Source of the DNA: Pseudonocardia sp. SCN 73-27
Lineage (GTDB): Bacteria > Actinomycetota > Actinomycetes > Mycobacteriales > Pseudonocardiaceae
Assembly (NCBI GenBank): GCA_001725415.1
Contig: MEGH01000008.1
Span: forward strand, 1-64,000
Reading direction: 5' to 3'
Length of the DNA: 64,000 bases
The notes beneath the pieces were generated by a model. That model searched no databases. It was not told the DNA's origin and worked only from the letters and a program-made list of their open reading frames with translations. The stretch's first letter is position 1. Each line of letters opens with the position of its first letter. Position numbers and translations under genes: made by a program. This document shows positions 26,331-34,854 of the stretch, piece after piece.

Positions 26331-27742
26331 GGGTCCACCTCCAGGGTCGTCGGAGAGCTGCCGGCGGGGCCGCCGACCCAGCCGCCGAGGATCGTCGAGA
26401 TCTGGCCGGCGTTCGCACCGGCGTGGGCGAGCACGAGGCCGCCGGGCCGGAACTTCGGGAGCCGCGGCTCGGGTCCGGGCGGCATGCCGTCCTCGATGCC
26501 GTGGGCGCCGCGCTCGATGTCGGCGCGGTCGAGCAGCAGGGCCTCGTCGAGCGCGGCCGTCACGCGCGCCCGGTCCCAGCCGGCCTCGGCGTAGATGCGG
26601 GCGTGCTCGGGCCCGACGAGCAGGGTGGCGTCGAAGAACAGTGCGGTCTTGGGCTGGCCCACCACTCGCAGTGTCGACGCGAGCGACCGCGTGATCGACT
26701 CCGGCGTCCGCGAGAGCTGTTCCAGGATGCCGACGGGCCCCTCGGCGGCGAAGAGCGTCACCGTCGACGCGCCGGGGGCGAACCCGCGGCTCACCGACAG
26801 CGGCTCCCACGGCGATCCCGCCTCGTCCTCGGCGAAGCAGAGCCCGAGCTTGCCGGGGTTGCCGAACGTCGCCCGGTCGACCCCGCCCGGAACCCCACCG
26901 CCGACGTTGCGGATCACCAGCTGCAGGGCGCGACCGATCGTGGAGTTGGCGCGGTTGCCCTGGCCGAGGACGTTGCCCTTGGAGTTCATGCCGATCTCGG
27001 CGGCGATCGGCCCGTTGACCAGGATCGCGGGGCCCGCGTTCCACATCGTCGCGAGGACGCCGTGGGCGTTGAACGTCTCGCTGCACGCCGCGGCGACGGC
27101 GGCGAGCACGACGGGCAGGTACTCCGGCCTGCACCCGGCCATGACGGCGTTGACCGCGATCTTCTCGACGGTCACCTCGACCAGGTTGGGCGGCACGACG
27201 GCGACGACCTCGTCCGCGGCGTGCGAGGTGCCCGCGAGCATCCGCAGCACCCGCACGGGCGTCGGGGTGACGACGGGCAGCCCGTCGGTGAGGCCGCGGT
27301 CGAACATGGCCTCGGCCTCGTCCTCCAGCGCGGCGACCTCGACCCGCCGGGACCGCAGGGTGTGGCCGGAGCGGCGGACCAGCAGCTCGTCGACCACGTC
27401 GGGGTCGAGGGTGCGGGATCCGCAGCCGGGACGGTGCTCGGGGAGGTCGGCGCCGAGGTCGTCGACGCCGGTGAGCTCCCGCCACGCCGCCCGCGACCAG
27501 CCGACGGTCCGCCCGGTCTCCTCACCGCCTGCGTAGCGGATCAGGGTCGGGACGGTCTCGATGTCGAGGCCGACGCTGACGTCGAGATCGCGGTCGTCGC
27601 GGACGTCGAGGCCCGCCGGGAACGACGGGTCGTCCTGGGACCACACCGTCAGCCCCGGGAGCGCCGCGAGCACGGGGGAGACGAGGTGGCACGTCGGACA
27701 CCCGCGCTTGACCACGGCGACGAGCCCGTCCTCGGGAGGCAC
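26321..27742 (-). CDS. Thioredoxin-fold protein with large conserved domain, partner of the selenoprotein
   Basis: A 473-residue protein. The first 80 residues look like a thioredoxin domain: VVKRGCPTCHLVSPVLAAL carries a CPTC redox pair and VGLDIETVPTLIRY holds the cis-Pro. From about 130 a larger conserved domain follows, with GLTDGLPVVTPTPVRV, TVEKIAVNAVMAGCRPEYLPV, MNSKGNVLGQGNRANSTIGRA and SRGFAPGASTVT. I recall this domain type next to UGSC proteins in other bacteria, but its activity is unknown. GTG 27742 fits a TACTGT hexamer 6 nt upstream. It overlaps the selenoprotein start, so the two are co-translated. Confidence 0.8.
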   Translation of the reverse strand: MPPEDGLVAVVKRGCPTCHLVSPVLAALPGLTVWSQDDPSFPAGLDVRDDRDLDVSVGLDIETVPTLIRYAGGEETGRTVGWSRAAWRELTGVDDLGADLPEHRPGCGSRTLDPDVVDELLVRRSGHTLRSRRVEVAALEDEAEAMFDRGLTDGLPVVTPTPVRVLRMLAGTSHAADEVVAVVPPNLVEVTVEKIAVNAVMAGCRPEYLPVVLAAVAAACSETFNAHGVLATMWNAGPAILVNGPIAAEIGMNSKGNVLGQGNRANSTIGRALQLVIRNVGGGVPGGVDRATFGNPGKLGLCFAEDEAGSPWEPLSVSRGFAPGASTVTLFAAEGPVGILEQLSRTPESITRSLASTLRVVGQPKTALFFDATLLVGPEHARIYAEAGWDRARVTAALDEALLLDRADIERGAHGIEDGMPPGPEPRLPKFRPGGLVLAHAGANAGQISTILGGWVGGPAGSSPTTLEVDPWR

Positions 27743-27748
27743 TCTCCG

Positions 27749-27754
27749 ACAGTA
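27749..27754 (-). promoter_or_regulatory. -10 hexamer TACTGT for the thioredoxin-selenoprotein pair
   Basis: On the minus strand TACTGT ends 6 nt before GTG 27742, with no strong ribosome-binding site. It gives the pair a promoter of its own, separate from the uricase operon that ends at 27836. Confidence 0.45.
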
Positions 27755-27835
27755 GGTCGTGCGCCGAGACCGACGCCAGCGTCGTCCGTGGAGCCGGAAA
27801 CAGAACCCCCTCGGTCTCGGCGAGCAGGAGCGGGC

Positions 27836-28696
27836 TCAGGAGCGGGTGACCGTGGCCTCGATCAGGCCGTACGGGCGGTCCGCGGCGTGGAAGACCTCGC
27901 CGGGGTTCTCCAGCCCGAACGGCGAGAGGTCGACGACGAAGTGGTGCTTGTTGGGCGCCGACAGCGAGATCTCGGCGATCTCGGGGTGTGCCTCGAGCGC
28001 GGCGCGGCCCATCTCCCACAAGGTCTGCTGCAGCGCCTTCGAGTGCACGAGCGCGAACTGCTCCAGCAGGATGCGGCGCACGTCGCTCCAGACCTTGTCC
28101 CAGTCGAGGTCGCCGTCTTCGAAAGAAGTGCGCGCGTACCGCCAGGTCGCGACGAGCGACGTCGACATGATCCGGTCGTGGGTCTCGGCCAGGGTCGTGT
28201 ACTCGTCGGTGAGGAAGCCCGCGAACTCCGAGCCCGTGGACTTCAACAGGACGAGATCGCGGAGGCCCGACACGACCTGCTCCCCGGTCTCGTCGACGGT
28301 GACGACGGTCGTGCGCACCTCGGGGCCGCGTCGTACCCAGGTGTGGTCGTGGCCCTGCCCGCCGACCTCCACGCGGTCCCAGGCCAGCTCGTCGACGGCC
28401 ACCCGCGCCCCGGTGACGGGGACGACGTCGCCGACGAAGTGCCGGGCCAGGTCGAGGCCGTAGCGCTCGATCTCGCGCAGGCCCTTCTCCTTGGCGTAGG
28501 CGTAGCAGGTGTTCTTCTGGGTGTCGGTCGGCAGCACCCGCGCCTGGTCGCCCTCGAGGTGGGCGGCGGTGAAGTCGCCGCGCAGCGACGTCGACACGGT
28601 GACGTCGCGGATCTCGTGGCGGGCGGTGTCGCGGTAGATGCGCACGACGCGGTTCTCGGCCTTGCCGTACTGGTTGGCGCCCAACGTGATCGTCAT
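27836..28696 (-). CDS. pucL: Urate oxidase (uricase)
   Basis: A 286-residue cofactor-free uricase that oxidises urate to 5-hydroxyisourate. Conserved segments are LGANQYGKAENRVVRI (catalytic Lys12), VLPTDTQKNTCYAYAKE (catalytic Thr57-Asp58), VLLKSTGSEFAGFLTDEYTT, and the C-terminal SAPNKHHFVVDLSPFG (active-site His). Length matches the family. It follows the HIU hydrolase gene after only 4 bp. It is the last gene of the permease-uraD-uraH-uricase operon. Confidence 0.96.
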   Translation of the reverse strand: MTITLGANQYGKAENRVVRIYRDTARHEIRDVTVSTSLRGDFTAAHLEGDQARVLPTDTQKNTCYAYAKEKGLREIERYGLDLARHFVGDVVPVTGARVAVDELAWDRVEVGGQGHDHTWVRRGPEVRTTVVTVDETGEQVVSGLRDLVLLKSTGSEFAGFLTDEYTTLAETHDRIMSTSLVATWRYARTSFEDGDLDWDKVWSDVRRILLEQFALVHSKALQQTLWEMGRAALEAHPEIAEISLSAPNKHHFVVDLSPFGLENPGEVFHAADRPYGLIEATVTRS

Positions 28697-28700
28697 GGTC

Positions 28701-28994
28701 TCAGCTCCCGCGGTAGGTCGAGTAGGCGAAGGGGGACAACAGGAGCGGCACGTGCAGGTGCGCCGCCGGGTCGGTGACGGTGAAGGTCACGACGACCTCG
28801 GGATGGAAGTGGGGGCGGTCGCCGAACCAGGCGCCGGTGGCGAACACGAGCCGCCGGGTACCGGGCGCCAGATCGGAGTCGAAGCGGGCGCGGCCGTCGG
28901 CGTCCGTCACCGCCTCCATGCCTTCGAGGACGACCGTGAGGCCGGCCGCCGGAGCACCCGTGGCCGCGTCGAGGACGTGCGTCGACAGGCTCAC
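28701..28994 (-). CDS. uraH: 5-hydroxyisourate hydrolase (transthyretin-like)
   Basis: A 97-residue enzyme converting 5-hydroxyisourate to OHCU. It has the LSTHVLDAATGAPA start, FHPEVVVTFTV in the middle and the diagnostic C-terminal YRGS. Residues His5 and the terminal Tyr-Arg-Gly-Ser form the active site in this family. GTG 28994 overlaps the uraD stop (GTGA); a longer upstream frame exists but is uraD in another frame. Confidence 0.95.
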   Translation of the reverse strand: MSLSTHVLDAATGAPAAGLTVVLEGMEAVTDADGRARFDSDLAPGTRRLVFATGAWFGDRPHFHPEVVVTFTVTDPAAHLHVPLLLSPFAYSTYRGS

Positions 28995-29464
28995 GACGCC
29001 ACCAGGTGCTGCAGACGGAGCCTGTTGATGTCGGCCAGCTCCCCGAGGGCGACCTTGCGCTCGGTGGCGGGGTCGTTGGCCAGCCGCGCCTGCAAGGTCG
29101 CGAGCAGGTCCTCGGCGCTGCGCCCGCTGGCGCACACCAGGTACACGTGCCCGAACCTGGCCTCGTAGGCGCGGTTGCCGAGTGCGAGGGCGTCACGCAC
29201 CTCGTCGCCGGCGGTGGTGACCGCGGCCTGCTCCCGGGCGGAGACGCCGGAGGAGACGCGGTCCCCGATGCGGGGATGGCCGTCGAGCGCGTCGTCGAGA
29301 TCGCTGTCGCGCAACGCGTCCGAGGCGGCGGCCTGCAGCGCGTCGACCGACGGGAAGGGCCGCCGGGCCGCGACGACGCGGGCCCAGCGCGGGGCCGAGC
29401 AGCACGCCAGCAGCACGCGCTCGGCCTCCGCGGAGGGCAGTTCGTTGAACAGCTGGAGAGTCAT
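28991..29464 (-). CDS. uraD: OHCU decarboxylase
   Basis: A 157-residue helical enzyme giving S-allantoin from OHCU. The catalytic motif is intact: HPRIGDR with the His, and SAREQAAV with the Glu-Gln. FGHVYLVCASGRSAEDLLATL and the C-terminal LGELADINRLRLQHL complete the family pattern. ATG 29464 overlaps the permease stop (ATGA). A second, divergent copy of this domain is fused to that permease. Confidence 0.94.
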   Translation of the reverse strand: MTLQLFNELPSAEAERVLLACCSAPRWARVVAARRPFPSVDALQAAASDALRDSDLDDALDGHPRIGDRVSSGVSAREQAAVTTAGDEVRDALALGNRAYEARFGHVYLVCASGRSAEDLLATLQARLANDPATERKVALGELADINRLRLQHLVAS

Positions 29465-31371
29465 CGCGAGTGCGTCCACGAGGTCCGCGCACTGTGGATG
29501 GGGTTGGCGTCGGCGACGAGGTCGGCGAACCGGTGGTTGGCCACCTTCGCGATCTCGATGAGTGCCGCCGCGTGCTCCTGGGCCGGCGAGTTGGTCAGCC
29601 GCAGGGCACCGTCGCGGAGGATGTGGTCGCGGTTGTGCGCGTCGCGGACGCACACGATCAGCGGGATGCCGAACCGTTCGCGGTAGGTCGCGGCCAGAGA
29701 CTGGAACTCCTGCTGGTCCTCGTCGGCGAGCCGGGTCAGCCCCGCGCTCGACTGGTCGCGCTCGGAGTCCTCGTCGATGTCGAGGCCGCCCAGGTCGGGG
29801 TACTCGGCCATGAGCGCGCGCTGCTCCTCGCGGGGTGCGGCGAACAGCGCCTCCTGGAACGCCGTGCGCAGGGCGTCGGTGTCGGCGAAGGGCCTGCGGT
29901 CGTAGGCGTGCCCGACGACGGCGGTCTCGCCCTGGAACAGCCGCCCGAACGTCGCGACGAACTCGTCGCGGCTCATCCGGTTGACCTCCTCGAGCCGGAC
30001 CGAGCCCTCGCTGGGCGTGCCCGCCACGGCGGGCCCGCGGCCGCGTCCGATGTGGTGGAACACGATGTTGAGCACGATCGCGGTGATGCTGCCGAGCGTG
30101 ATGCCCGAGCCGAAGATGATCTGCGCCCACCCGGGCAGGGCCTTCGCGACGTCGGGCTGGGCCGTCACGAACATGGCCAGGCCGACACTGGAGGCGACGA
30201 TGACGACGTTGCGGTGGTCGTGGAAGTCGACGCGCGAGAGCGTCTGGAAACCGACGACGGCGACGGTGGCGAACATCGCCAGCGCGGCACCGCCCAGCAC
30301 CGGGTGCGGGATGCCCGCGACGACCGCGCCGGCCTTGGGCACCAACCCGATCAGGATCATGATCACGCCGGCCGCGGCGACGACGTAGCGGCTCTTGACC
30401 CGGGTCAGCCGGACGAGGCCGACGTTCTCGGCGAAGCAGGTGTACGGGAACGAGTTGAGGACACCGCCGAGGGTGGTGGCCAGGCCGTCGGCGCGCAGGG
30501 CGCGGGTGACGTCGTTGCGGCCGACACGCTTGTCGACGATCTCGCCGGTGGCGAACACGTCACCGGTGGTCTCGACGGCGGTGATCAGCATGACCACGAT
30601 CATCGAGACGATCGCGGCCACCCCGAACTTGGGAATGCCGAAGAAGAACGGCGTGGTGACCCCGAACCAGGACGACTCGGCGACCGCGGAGAAGGTGGCG
30701 AACCCGGTGGCCCAGGCGACCAGCGTGCCCGCGACCAGTCCGATCAGGACGGCGACCGTGGCCATGAACCCGCGGAACACCCGCTGGATGACGACGATCA
30801 GCGCCAGCGTGCCGAGGGCGAAGGCGAGGTTGCGCCAGTCCTCGGGGTGCGGGTCGGCTGCACCGCCGACGGCGTCGGCCGCGGCCACCGGCAGCAGCGC
30901 GAGGCCGATGATCGTGATGACCGACCCGGTGACGACCGGCGGGAAGAACCGGATCAGCTTGCCGAACACCGGCGCGATCAGGAACGTGAACAGGCCGGCG
31001 ACGATCACCGATCCATAGATGACGAGCAGGCCGTCGGTACCGCCGCCCGCGGCGAGACCGATCGCGATCATCGGCGACACCGCGGTGAACGTGACGCCCT
31101 GCAGCAGCGGCAGCCGTACGCCGACCTTCCAGAACCCGACGGACTGGATGATCGAGGCGATGCCGCACGTGAACAGGTCGGCGTTGATGAGGTGGATGAG
31201 CTCGCGCTCGCTCAGCCCGATGGCCCCGGCCAGCAGGATCGGCACGATGACGGCGCCGGCGTAGAAGGCGAGCACGTGCTGGAAGCCGTACACGGCGAGC
31301 TTCGCCGGGGGCAGCACCTCGTCGACGGGATGACGCCGTTTCGACGTGGTTGTGGGGGGACGGGCGCGCAC
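29461..31371 (-). CDS. NCS2 urate/xanthine permease fused to a divergent OHCU decarboxylase domain
   Basis: About 636 residues. Residues 1-450 are an NCS2 (uracil-xanthine) permease with some 12-14 membrane segments; signatures are YGFQHVLAFYAGAV, PLLQGVTFTAVSP, AVETTGDVFATGEIVDKR and GGVLNSFPYTCFAENVGL. The last 165 residues (from NRMSRDEFVATFGRLFQGET) are an OHCU decarboxylase fold with RERFGIPLIVCVRDAHNRDHIL. In this domain the catalytic HP is YP (EYPDLGG) and the usual SxxEQ reads SERDQ, so activity is doubtful. It heads the uricase operon. GTG 31371 is chosen for GAGGT upstream; other starts are possible. Confidence 0.88.
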   Translation of the reverse strand: MRARPPTTTSKRRHPVDEVLPPAKLAVYGFQHVLAFYAGAVIVPILLAGAIGLSERELIHLINADLFTCGIASIIQSVGFWKVGVRLPLLQGVTFTAVSPMIAIGLAAGGGTDGLLVIYGSVIVAGLFTFLIAPVFGKLIRFFPPVVTGSVITIIGLALLPVAAADAVGGAADPHPEDWRNLAFALGTLALIVVIQRVFRGFMATVAVLIGLVAGTLVAWATGFATFSAVAESSWFGVTTPFFFGIPKFGVAAIVSMIVVMLITAVETTGDVFATGEIVDKRVGRNDVTRALRADGLATTLGGVLNSFPYTCFAENVGLVRLTRVKSRYVVAAAGVIMILIGLVPKAGAVVAGIPHPVLGGAALAMFATVAVVGFQTLSRVDFHDHRNVVIVASSVGLAMFVTAQPDVAKALPGWAQIIFGSGITLGSITAIVLNIVFHHIGRGRGPAVAGTPSEGSVRLEEVNRMSRDEFVATFGRLFQGETAVVGHAYDRRPFADTDALRTAFQEALFAAPREEQRALMAEYPDLGGLDIDEDSERDQSSAGLTRLADEDQQEFQSLAATYRERFGIPLIVCVRDAHNRDHILRDGALRLTNSPAQEHAAALIEIAKVANHRFADLVADANPIHSARTSWTHSR

Positions 31372-31485
31372 CGGGCACCTCGCAGGGGGTCGTCGGTCGG
31401 CTGTGACGCGACCCACCATGACGGCCGGGCCACGGCAGCGACCACCCGTCGAAACGACGAAGCGCAGGGGTCCTGCCGGGTGCGG

Positions 31486-31785
31486 TTAGGAGGATCCTCC
31501 AGGCGCGCCGTCGACCGTGACGACCCCGCCGACGGTGTGGGTGAGCCAGCCGAGCAGCACGTCGTCGGCGAGCGTGAGCGGCACCTCGGGGCCGGACCAG
31601 CCCAGCATCGCGACGGGGTTGTGGGCGAGCGCGTCGCGCAGCGCGACGGCGAGCTCCGGTGTGGCGAGGACGGTGACGCCGTCGTTCTCCACGGGCGTGC
31701 CGCCCGACCCGTCGCCGGCGATGTGTGAACCCGTCCTGAGCACGTAGCCGCAGCCCGTGCGGTCGTCGAAGCCGGTCACCAGCAC
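31486..31785 (-). CDS. Small hypothetical protein, paralogue of 45487-45786
   Basis: A 99-residue protein. Its C-terminal half reads ATPELAVALRDALAHN and PLTLADDVLLGWLTHTVGG. This aligns with ELAFDLRTAIRLHE and ALTLDDPVLLAWLHRRGG in the protein at 45487-45786, so the two are likely paralogues. Function unknown. It lies upstream of the permease on the same strand; its TAA stop touches a GGAGGATCCTCC palindrome (31488-31500). The GTG start at 31785 has no obvious ribosome-binding site. Confidence 0.65.
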   Translation of the reverse strand: MLVTGFDDRTGCGYVLRTGSHIAGDGSGGTPVENDGVTVLATPELAVALRDALAHNPVAMLGWSGPEVPLTLADDVLLGWLTHTVGGVVTVDGAPGGSS

Positions 31786-32167
31786 GTGGCACCCCCGCCT
31801 GCGTCGGTCCGCCGGAACGGCACCGGCGAGGTCTCCGTTGTACCGCCGACGGGTGCGCCACGCCCGGGGCGCAGCCGGATCGTGACAGCCGTCTAACCGC
31901 TGTGAAAGCTCAAATGTCTTACTGATTGGTGAGGACTCTCACCCCTGGACCGTTTGCCCGGCCAGAACCCGCCGGTAACAATGGCGACGGAGAGTTCACA
32001 CCCCGTGCCGAGCCCCCTGGGCAACCGGCACGGGACGCCGTCCGTGACCTCGAACCGCGGCTGCGCGTGCCGCGCCCCGCGAGTGGGTCCGGGCGGCGGA
32101 GTCCGACGTACGGGTCGTGCACCACACGGGCACGGCTCTCGCACCGGCAGGAGGTCGAAGAGGTCCG
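31786..32167 (+). promoter_or_regulatory. Gene-free control region upstream of etfBA
   Basis: A 382-bp gap without a convincing gene. TTGCCC (31954-31959) and TAACAA (31976-31981), 16 bp apart, could be a -35/-10 pair for etfB. A GTGAG-N4-CTCAC dyad at 31930-31943 lies just upstream and could be an operator. The last 20 bp hold AGGAGG and GAGG before ATG 32168. Confidence 0.35.
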
Positions 32168-32956
32168 ATGAACATCGTCGTGCTGATCAAGCAGGTGCCC
32201 GACACCTACTCCGAACGCAAGCTCGACGGCTCGGACGGCACCCTGGACCGTGAGGCCACCGACGCCGTGCTCGACGAGATCAACGAGCGCGCCGTCGAGG
32301 CCGCCCTCCAGCTGAAGGAGGCCAACGACGGGTCCGAGGTGACCGTCGTGGCCATGGGCCCCGACCGGGCAACCGACGCCATCCGCAAGGCGCTGTCGAT
32401 GGGCGCCGACAAGGCCGTCCACCTCTCCGACGAGGCGCTCCACGGCTCCTGCGCGGTCCAGACCTCGAAGGCCCTGGCCAAGCTGATCGAGTCCGTCGAG
32501 GGCGGCTACGACATCGTCCTCGCCGGCAACGAGGCCTCCGACGGCCGCTCCGGTGCCGTCCCGGCCATGGTCGCCGACCTGCTGGGCGTGCCTGCGCTCA
32601 CCCACGCCCGCGAGGTCACGGTCGAGGGCGGCAGCGTCGACGTCACCCGCGAGACCGACGACGGCGTCACCAAGCTGACCGCCGAGCTGCCCGCGCTGGT
32701 GTCGGTCAACGAGAAGATCAACGAGCCGCGCTACCCCTCGTTCAAGGGGATCATGGCGGCCAAGAAGAAGCCCGTCTCGACGCTGTCGCTGGCCGACGCC
32801 GGGATCGACGCCTCGCAGGTCGGGCTGGCCAACGCGCTGTCCACGGTCACGAGCTCGCAGCCCAAGCCGCCGAAGAGCGCGGGCGAGAAGGTCGAGGACG
32901 AGGGCGACGGCGGCTCGAAGATCGCCGCGTACCTGGTCTCCCAGAAGCTCGTCTGA
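32168..32956 (+). CDS. etfB: Electron transfer flavoprotein beta subunit
   Basis: A 262-residue EtfB (FixA) subunit, taking electrons from acyl-CoA dehydrogenases together with EtfA. Typical segments are NIVVLIKQVPDTYSE at the start, LDEINERAVEAALQLKE, VLAGNEASDGRSGAVPAM (AMP-binding region) and ALVSVNEKINEPRYPSFKGIMAAKKKP (in part). ATG 32168 was chosen for AGGAGG upstream and the family start. It is followed by etfA after 25 bp. The acyl-CoA dehydrogenase at 42348 is a likely electron donor. Confidence 0.96.
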   Translation: MNIVVLIKQVPDTYSERKLDGSDGTLDREATDAVLDEINERAVEAALQLKEANDGSEVTVVAMGPDRATDAIRKALSMGADKAVHLSDEALHGSCAVQTSKALAKLIESVEGGYDIVLAGNEASDGRSGAVPAMVADLLGVPALTHAREVTVEGGSVDVTRETDDGVTKLTAELPALVSVNEKINEPRYPSFKGIMAAKKKPVSTLSLADAGIDASQVGLANALSTVTSSQPKPPKSAGEKVEDEGDGGSKIAAYLVSQKLV

Positions 32957-32981
32957 CCCCGCGAAGGAACAGGAGAAACCC

Positions 32982-33929
32982 ATGGCCGAGGTCCTGGTCC
33001 TCGTCGACCACGTCGAGGGTGAGATCAAGAAGAGCACCTACGAGCTGCTGACGGCCGCGCGCGGCATCGGCGAGCCGTCGGCGGTCGTCGTCGGCGCCGC
33101 TGGCACCGCGGGCAAGCTGGCCGACGGCCTGAAGGCCCACGGCGCGGCGAAGATCTACGTCGCCGAGACCGACTCCACCGACTTCCTCACCCCGCAGGTC
33201 GCGGTGCTCGCCTCCCTGGTCGAGTCCGCGAACCCGGCGGCGGTGCTGATCTCGGTGTCGGCCGACGGCAAGGAGATCGCCGGCCGGCTCGCCGTCCGCA
33301 CCGACTCCGCGCTGCTCGGCGACGCGGTCGGCGTCTCGCCCGACGGCGTGACCCACTCCGTCTTCGGTGGTGCCTACATCGCCGAGGCCAAGGCGAACAC
33401 CGACCACCCGGTCATCACGCTGCGCCCGGGCTCGATCGAGATCGAGCAGGCCGACGGCGCGGGTGCCGAGGAGTCGGTCGAGGTCCCGTCCTCGTCGGGC
33501 CGCTCCGCCACCGTCACCGCGCGCGAGCCGCTCGTCGGCGGCGACCGTCCGGAGCTCACCGAGGCCAGCGTCGTCGTCTCCGGCGGCCGTGGCGTCGGCT
33601 CGGCGGAGAACTTCGAGCTCGTCGAGAAGCTGGCCGACTCGCTCGGCGCCGCCGTCGGCGCCTCGCGCGCCGCGGTCGACTCCGGCTACTACCCGCACCA
33701 GTTCCAGGTCGGGCAGACCGGCAAGACCGTGTCGCCGCAGCTCTACATCGCTCTCGGCATCTCCGGCGCGATCCAGCACCGCGCCGGCATGCAGACGTCG
33801 AAGACGATCATCGCCGTCAACAAGGACGCCGAGGCTCCGATCTTCGAGATCGCCGACTACGGCGTCGTGGGCGACCTGTTCAAGGTCGCGCCGCAGCTGC
33901 AGGAGGAGATCGTCAAGCGCAAGTCCTGA
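32982..33929 (+). CDS. etfA: Electron transfer flavoprotein alpha subunit
   Basis: A 315-residue EtfA (FixB) subunit. The C-terminal FAD-binding domain (about 190-315) shows [36 protein letters not shown] (in part), [17 protein letters not shown] and [19 protein letters not shown]. The ribosome-binding site is AAGGAACAGGAG. It is the second gene of the etfBA operon, and a strong hairpin terminator follows immediately. Confidence 0.96.
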   Translation: MAEVLVLVDHVEGEIKKSTYELLTAARGIGEPSAVVVGAAGTAGKLADGLKAHGAAKIYVAETDSTDFLTPQVAVLASLVESANPAAVLISVSADGKEIAGRLAVRTDSALLGDAVGVSPDGVTHSVFGGAYIAEAKANTDHPVITLRPGSIEIEQADGAGAEESVEVPSSSGRSATVTAREPLVGGDRPELTEASVVVSGGRGVGSAENFELVEKLADSLGAAVGASRAAVDSGYYPHQFQVGQTGKTVSPQLYIALGISGAIQHRAGMQTSKTIIAVNKDAEAPIFEIADYGVVGDLFKVAPQLQEEIVKRKS

Positions 33930-33935
33930 CGTCTC

Positions 33936-33980
33936 CACGACGACGCCCCCGGCCCCTCGCGGACCGGGGGCGTCGTCGTG
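33936..33980 (+). terminator. Hairpin terminator of etfBA
   Basis: Arms 33936-33952 (CACGACGACGCCCCCGG) and 33964-33980 are perfect 17-bp reverse complements with an 11-nt loop, 7 nt after the etfA stop. There is no T-tract, as is common in actinobacteria. Confidence 0.85.
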
Positions 33981-34068
33981 TCGGGCTCGTGTCTGTTCAC
34001 CCGATCGCCACACGACGGCTGCCGCGGGACGGATCGTCCGTTCGTCTCCGACCCGTCCAATCCGGGGT

Positions 34069-34854
34069 GTGACCTCCTCGATCTCATCACGGGTGCTGGG
34101 CACGACCCCCGAGACCCCGGCCGGCCGCTACTCCCTGCTGCTGACCACCGACGCCGACGAGGTGCGTGCGGCCCAGAAGCTGCGCCACGACGTGTTCGCG
34201 GGTGAGCTGGGCGCCACCCTGCACAGCCCGGTCCCGGGCTGCGACGTCGACCGGTTCGACGAGTTCTGCGACCACCTCGTGGTCCGCGAGGACGCGACCG
34301 GCGACATCGTCGGCACCTACCGGATGCTGCCGCCCGACCGTGCCCGCGAGGCCGCCGCGCTCTACGCCGACGGCGAGTTCGACCTCACCTCCCTCGACGG
34401 GCTGCGCTCCGAGCTGGTCGAGACAGGCCGCTCCTGCGTGCACCCCGACCACCGCAACGGTGCCGTCGTCAGCCTGGTGTGGGCCGGCCTGGCCCGCTAC
34501 ATGCTGCTGTCCGGCAACCGCTGGCTCGCCGGGTGCGCCAGCGTGCCCCTCGACGGCGAGGACGGTGCCGACGGCGCGCTCGCCGCGGGCGTCTGGGAGC
34601 GGGTCAAGGCCACGCACCTCGCGCCGGACCCCTACCGCGTCGTGCCGCGCAACCCGTGGCGGCCGGGACCGGTCGTGCGGTCGGGCAAGCTCGCGATGCC
34701 GCCGCTGCTGCGCGGCTACCTGCGGCTGGGCACGTGGATCGGCGGCCCGCCGGCGCACGATCCCGACTTCCGCTGTGCCGACTTCTTCGTGCTGCTCGAC
34801 ATGCAGCGCCTCGACCAGCGCTACCTGCGCTACTTCCTCGGCGACGTCGCGTGA
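34069..34854 (+). CDS. GNAT-family N-acyltransferase (OlsB-like)
   Basis: A 261-residue acyltransferase of the hemolysin/ornithine-acyl-ACP type. Conserved parts are EVRAAQKLRHDVFAGELGA, DEFCDHLVVREDATGDIVGTYRMLPP and ELVETGRSCVHPDHRNGAVVSLVWAGLARYM (in part). It corresponds to Rv3027c and overlaps the PlsC gene by GTGA. A GNAT plus PlsC pair is the arrangement of OlsB/OlsA in ornithine lipid synthesis, so that role is a reasonable inference. GTG 34069 is taken as start; no strong ribosome-binding site is seen. Confidence 0.82.
   Translation: MTSSISSRVLGTTPETPAGRYSLLLTTDADEVRAAQKLRHDVFAGELGATLHSPVPGCDVDRFDEFCDHLVVREDATGDIVGTYRMLPPDRAREAAALYADGEFDLTSLDGLRSELVETGRSCVHPDHRNGAVVSLVWAGLARYMLLSGNRWLAGCASVPLDGEDGADGALAAGVWERVKATHLAPDPYRVVPRNPWRPGPVVRSGKLAMPPLLRGYLRLGTWIGGPPAHDPDFRCADFFVLLDMQRLDQRYLRYFLGDVA

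Noticed and set aside
31337..31456. CGTTTCGACG / CGTCGAAACG inverted pair near the permease start as an operator
   Set aside because: The copies are 100 bp apart and one lies inside the predicted coding region; too weak to list.
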